A program made the position numbers and the translations under genes. A stretch of DNA of 5,567 nt, from the NCBI GenBank assembly GCA_026713285.1, contig JAPOOT010000091.1, positions 1-5,567 on the forward strand. Direction: 5' to 3'. The notes below the pieces were generated by a model, which was given only the letters and a program-made list of their open reading frames with translations, had not been told where the DNA came from and did no database searches. The stretch comes from Gemmatimonadota bacterium (GTDB lineage Bacteria > JAAXHH01). Shown here piece by piece: positions 4,776 to 5,567 of this stretch (position 1 is its first letter; the number at the start of each line of letters is the position of its first letter).

Positions 4776-5567
4776 TCAGTTCAGATTCGCGTCCCGGGTC
4801 GAAACGGTCACGCCGCCTTGCATGGACTCCACCCAGGTCCCGTCGCTTTCCGGGGTGTCGGCGGGTTCATCCATGAGCGCCAGTTCCAGGACCTGGTCGA
4901 TATGGTCGACCAGGCAGAACCCGAGCTTCTCCTTTACGGCCGCGGGGACGTCGTCCAGGTCTTTCTCGTTCCGGCGGGGCAGGATGATGGTGGTGATACC
5001 GGCCCGCATCGCGCCGAGGACCTTCTCCTTGACGCCGCCGACCGGCATGACCTTCCCGCGCAGGGTGACCTCGCCGGTCATGGCCAGGTCGTTTCGTACC
5101 GGACGGCCCGTGAGCAGGGAGGTCAGCACCGTCACGAGCGCCACGCCGGCGGACGGACCGTCCTTGGGAATGGCGCCCACGGGCAGATGGATGTGTATGT
5201 CGTGCCGACCGAAGAACGCCGGGTCGATCTGCCATTCCTCGGCGTGCGACCTGACGTAGGTCATTGCGGCCCGGGCGGATTCCTTCATCACGTCGCCCAG
5301 CTGGCCCGTTAGCGTCAGTCCCTTTCTGCCGGGCATCTTGCTGGCTTCGACGAACATGATCTCGCCGCCGGCCGGGGTCCAGGCCAGCCCGATCGCCACG
5401 CCGGGGTCCCCGGTGCGTTCCGCGGTCTCCGAAAAGAACTCGGGCGGACCCAGGTACCGGTGCAGGTCATCTTCGGAAATCCGGAAGGGCGGATCCTGCC
5501 CTTCGGCGACCGAACGGGCCGATTTGCGGGCGACTGCGCGGATCTTCCGCTCCAGGTTGCGCAGGCC
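4776..5567 (-). CDS. lon: ATP-dependent protease Lon (LonA), C-terminal part (5' truncated by window edge)
   Basis: The frame is open from base 5567 to TGA 4778-4776, giving 263 visible residues. The visible part begins with GLRNLERKIRAVARKSA (1-17), the end of the AAA+ helical subdomain. After a linker with the family-typical DDLHRYLGPPEF (33-44) comes the protease domain, opening with VAIGLAWTPAGGE (57-69). The Ser-Lys dyad is intact: S139 in PKDGPSAG and K182 in GGVKEK, 43 residues apart as in E. coli Lon (S679/K722). The conserved MTGEVTLRGKVMPVGG precedes the lysine. Lon degrades misfolded and selected regulatory proteins in the cytoplasm, using ATP. GTG 5399-5397 is an internal valine, not the start. 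The ATPase and N-terminal substrate-binding domains lie beyond the edge. An acidic, Ser/Thr-rich tail of about 31 residues follows the last conserved helix. Downstream, htrA is in the same orientation. Confidence 0.96.
   Translation of the reverse strand, partial: GLRNLERKIRAVARKSARSVAEGQDPPFRISEDDLHRYLGPPEFFSETAERTGDPGVAIGLAWTPAGGEIMFVEASKMPGRKGLTLTGQLGDVMKESARAAMTYVRSHAEEWQIDPAFFGRHDIHIHLPVGAIPKDGPSAGVALVTVLTSLLTGRPVRNDLAMTGEVTLRGKVMPVGGVKEKVLGAMRAGITTIILPRRNEKDLDDVPAAVKEKLGFCLVDHIDQVLELALMDEPADTPESDGTWVESMQGGVTVSTRDANLN

Noticed and set aside
4180..5259. A 359-codon + strand open frame spanning the htrA start, its promoter and the lon end.
   Set aside because: It runs antisense through two conserved genes and across a good - strand promoter. 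Its translation is low-complexity with no family resemblance.
5397..5399. GTG as the start of a separate 207-residue Lon-like (standalone protease) protein.
   Set aside because: The same frame continues upstream to the window edge with Lon-specific sequence (GLRNLERKI, DDLHRYLGPPEF), so this is an internal valine.

Overview
This is a 5.6 kb stretch of a G+C-rich bacterial chromosome. Every gene matches a well-known housekeeping family. I see no transposase, integrase, phage gene, CRISPR array, tRNA or rRNA. I cannot assign a phylum from the sequence. The gene set (Lon, Do-type HtrA, cofactor-independent phosphoglycerate mutase, ROK sugar kinase) is widespread in bacteria. Upper-strand codon bias produces many long antisense shadow frames, which I do not annotate.

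Layout, left to right. The 3' end of a MarR-type regulator gene is on the + strand and is cut by the left edge. A tandem array of about 33-34 bp units follows and fills the whole gap to the next gene. Everything else is on the - strand and so reads right to left. The C-terminal 263 residues of a LonA protease gene are cut by the right edge. Next come a short gap with a convincing sigma70-like promoter, a two-PDZ HtrA/Deg serine protease, a 171 bp gap with an intrinsic terminator, gpmI, and a ROK-family (probably glucokinase) gene.

Functionally, lon and htrA form an adjacent protein-quality-control pair, cytoplasmic and envelope. A strong hairpin terminator separates them from a glycolytic pair: the kinase acts at sugar entry and GpmI interconverts 3- and 2-phosphoglycerate. 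The kinase gene meets marR tail to tail.

I found no new multi-gene system. The most unusual content is two small duplications at gene ends. (1) An exact 53 bp tandem duplication sits on the gpmI/kinase junction. It is bounded by a 13 bp microhomology that both genes encode as Gly-Val-Asp-Leu. It leaves both genes intact and creates an 18-codon chimeric mini-ORF with a 4-nt ATGA overlap at each end. (2) Imperfect repeats carry copies of the last codons and the stop codon of marR. Three consecutive stops are in the same frame at exact 33 nt spacing, and the array ends on the kinase stop codon.
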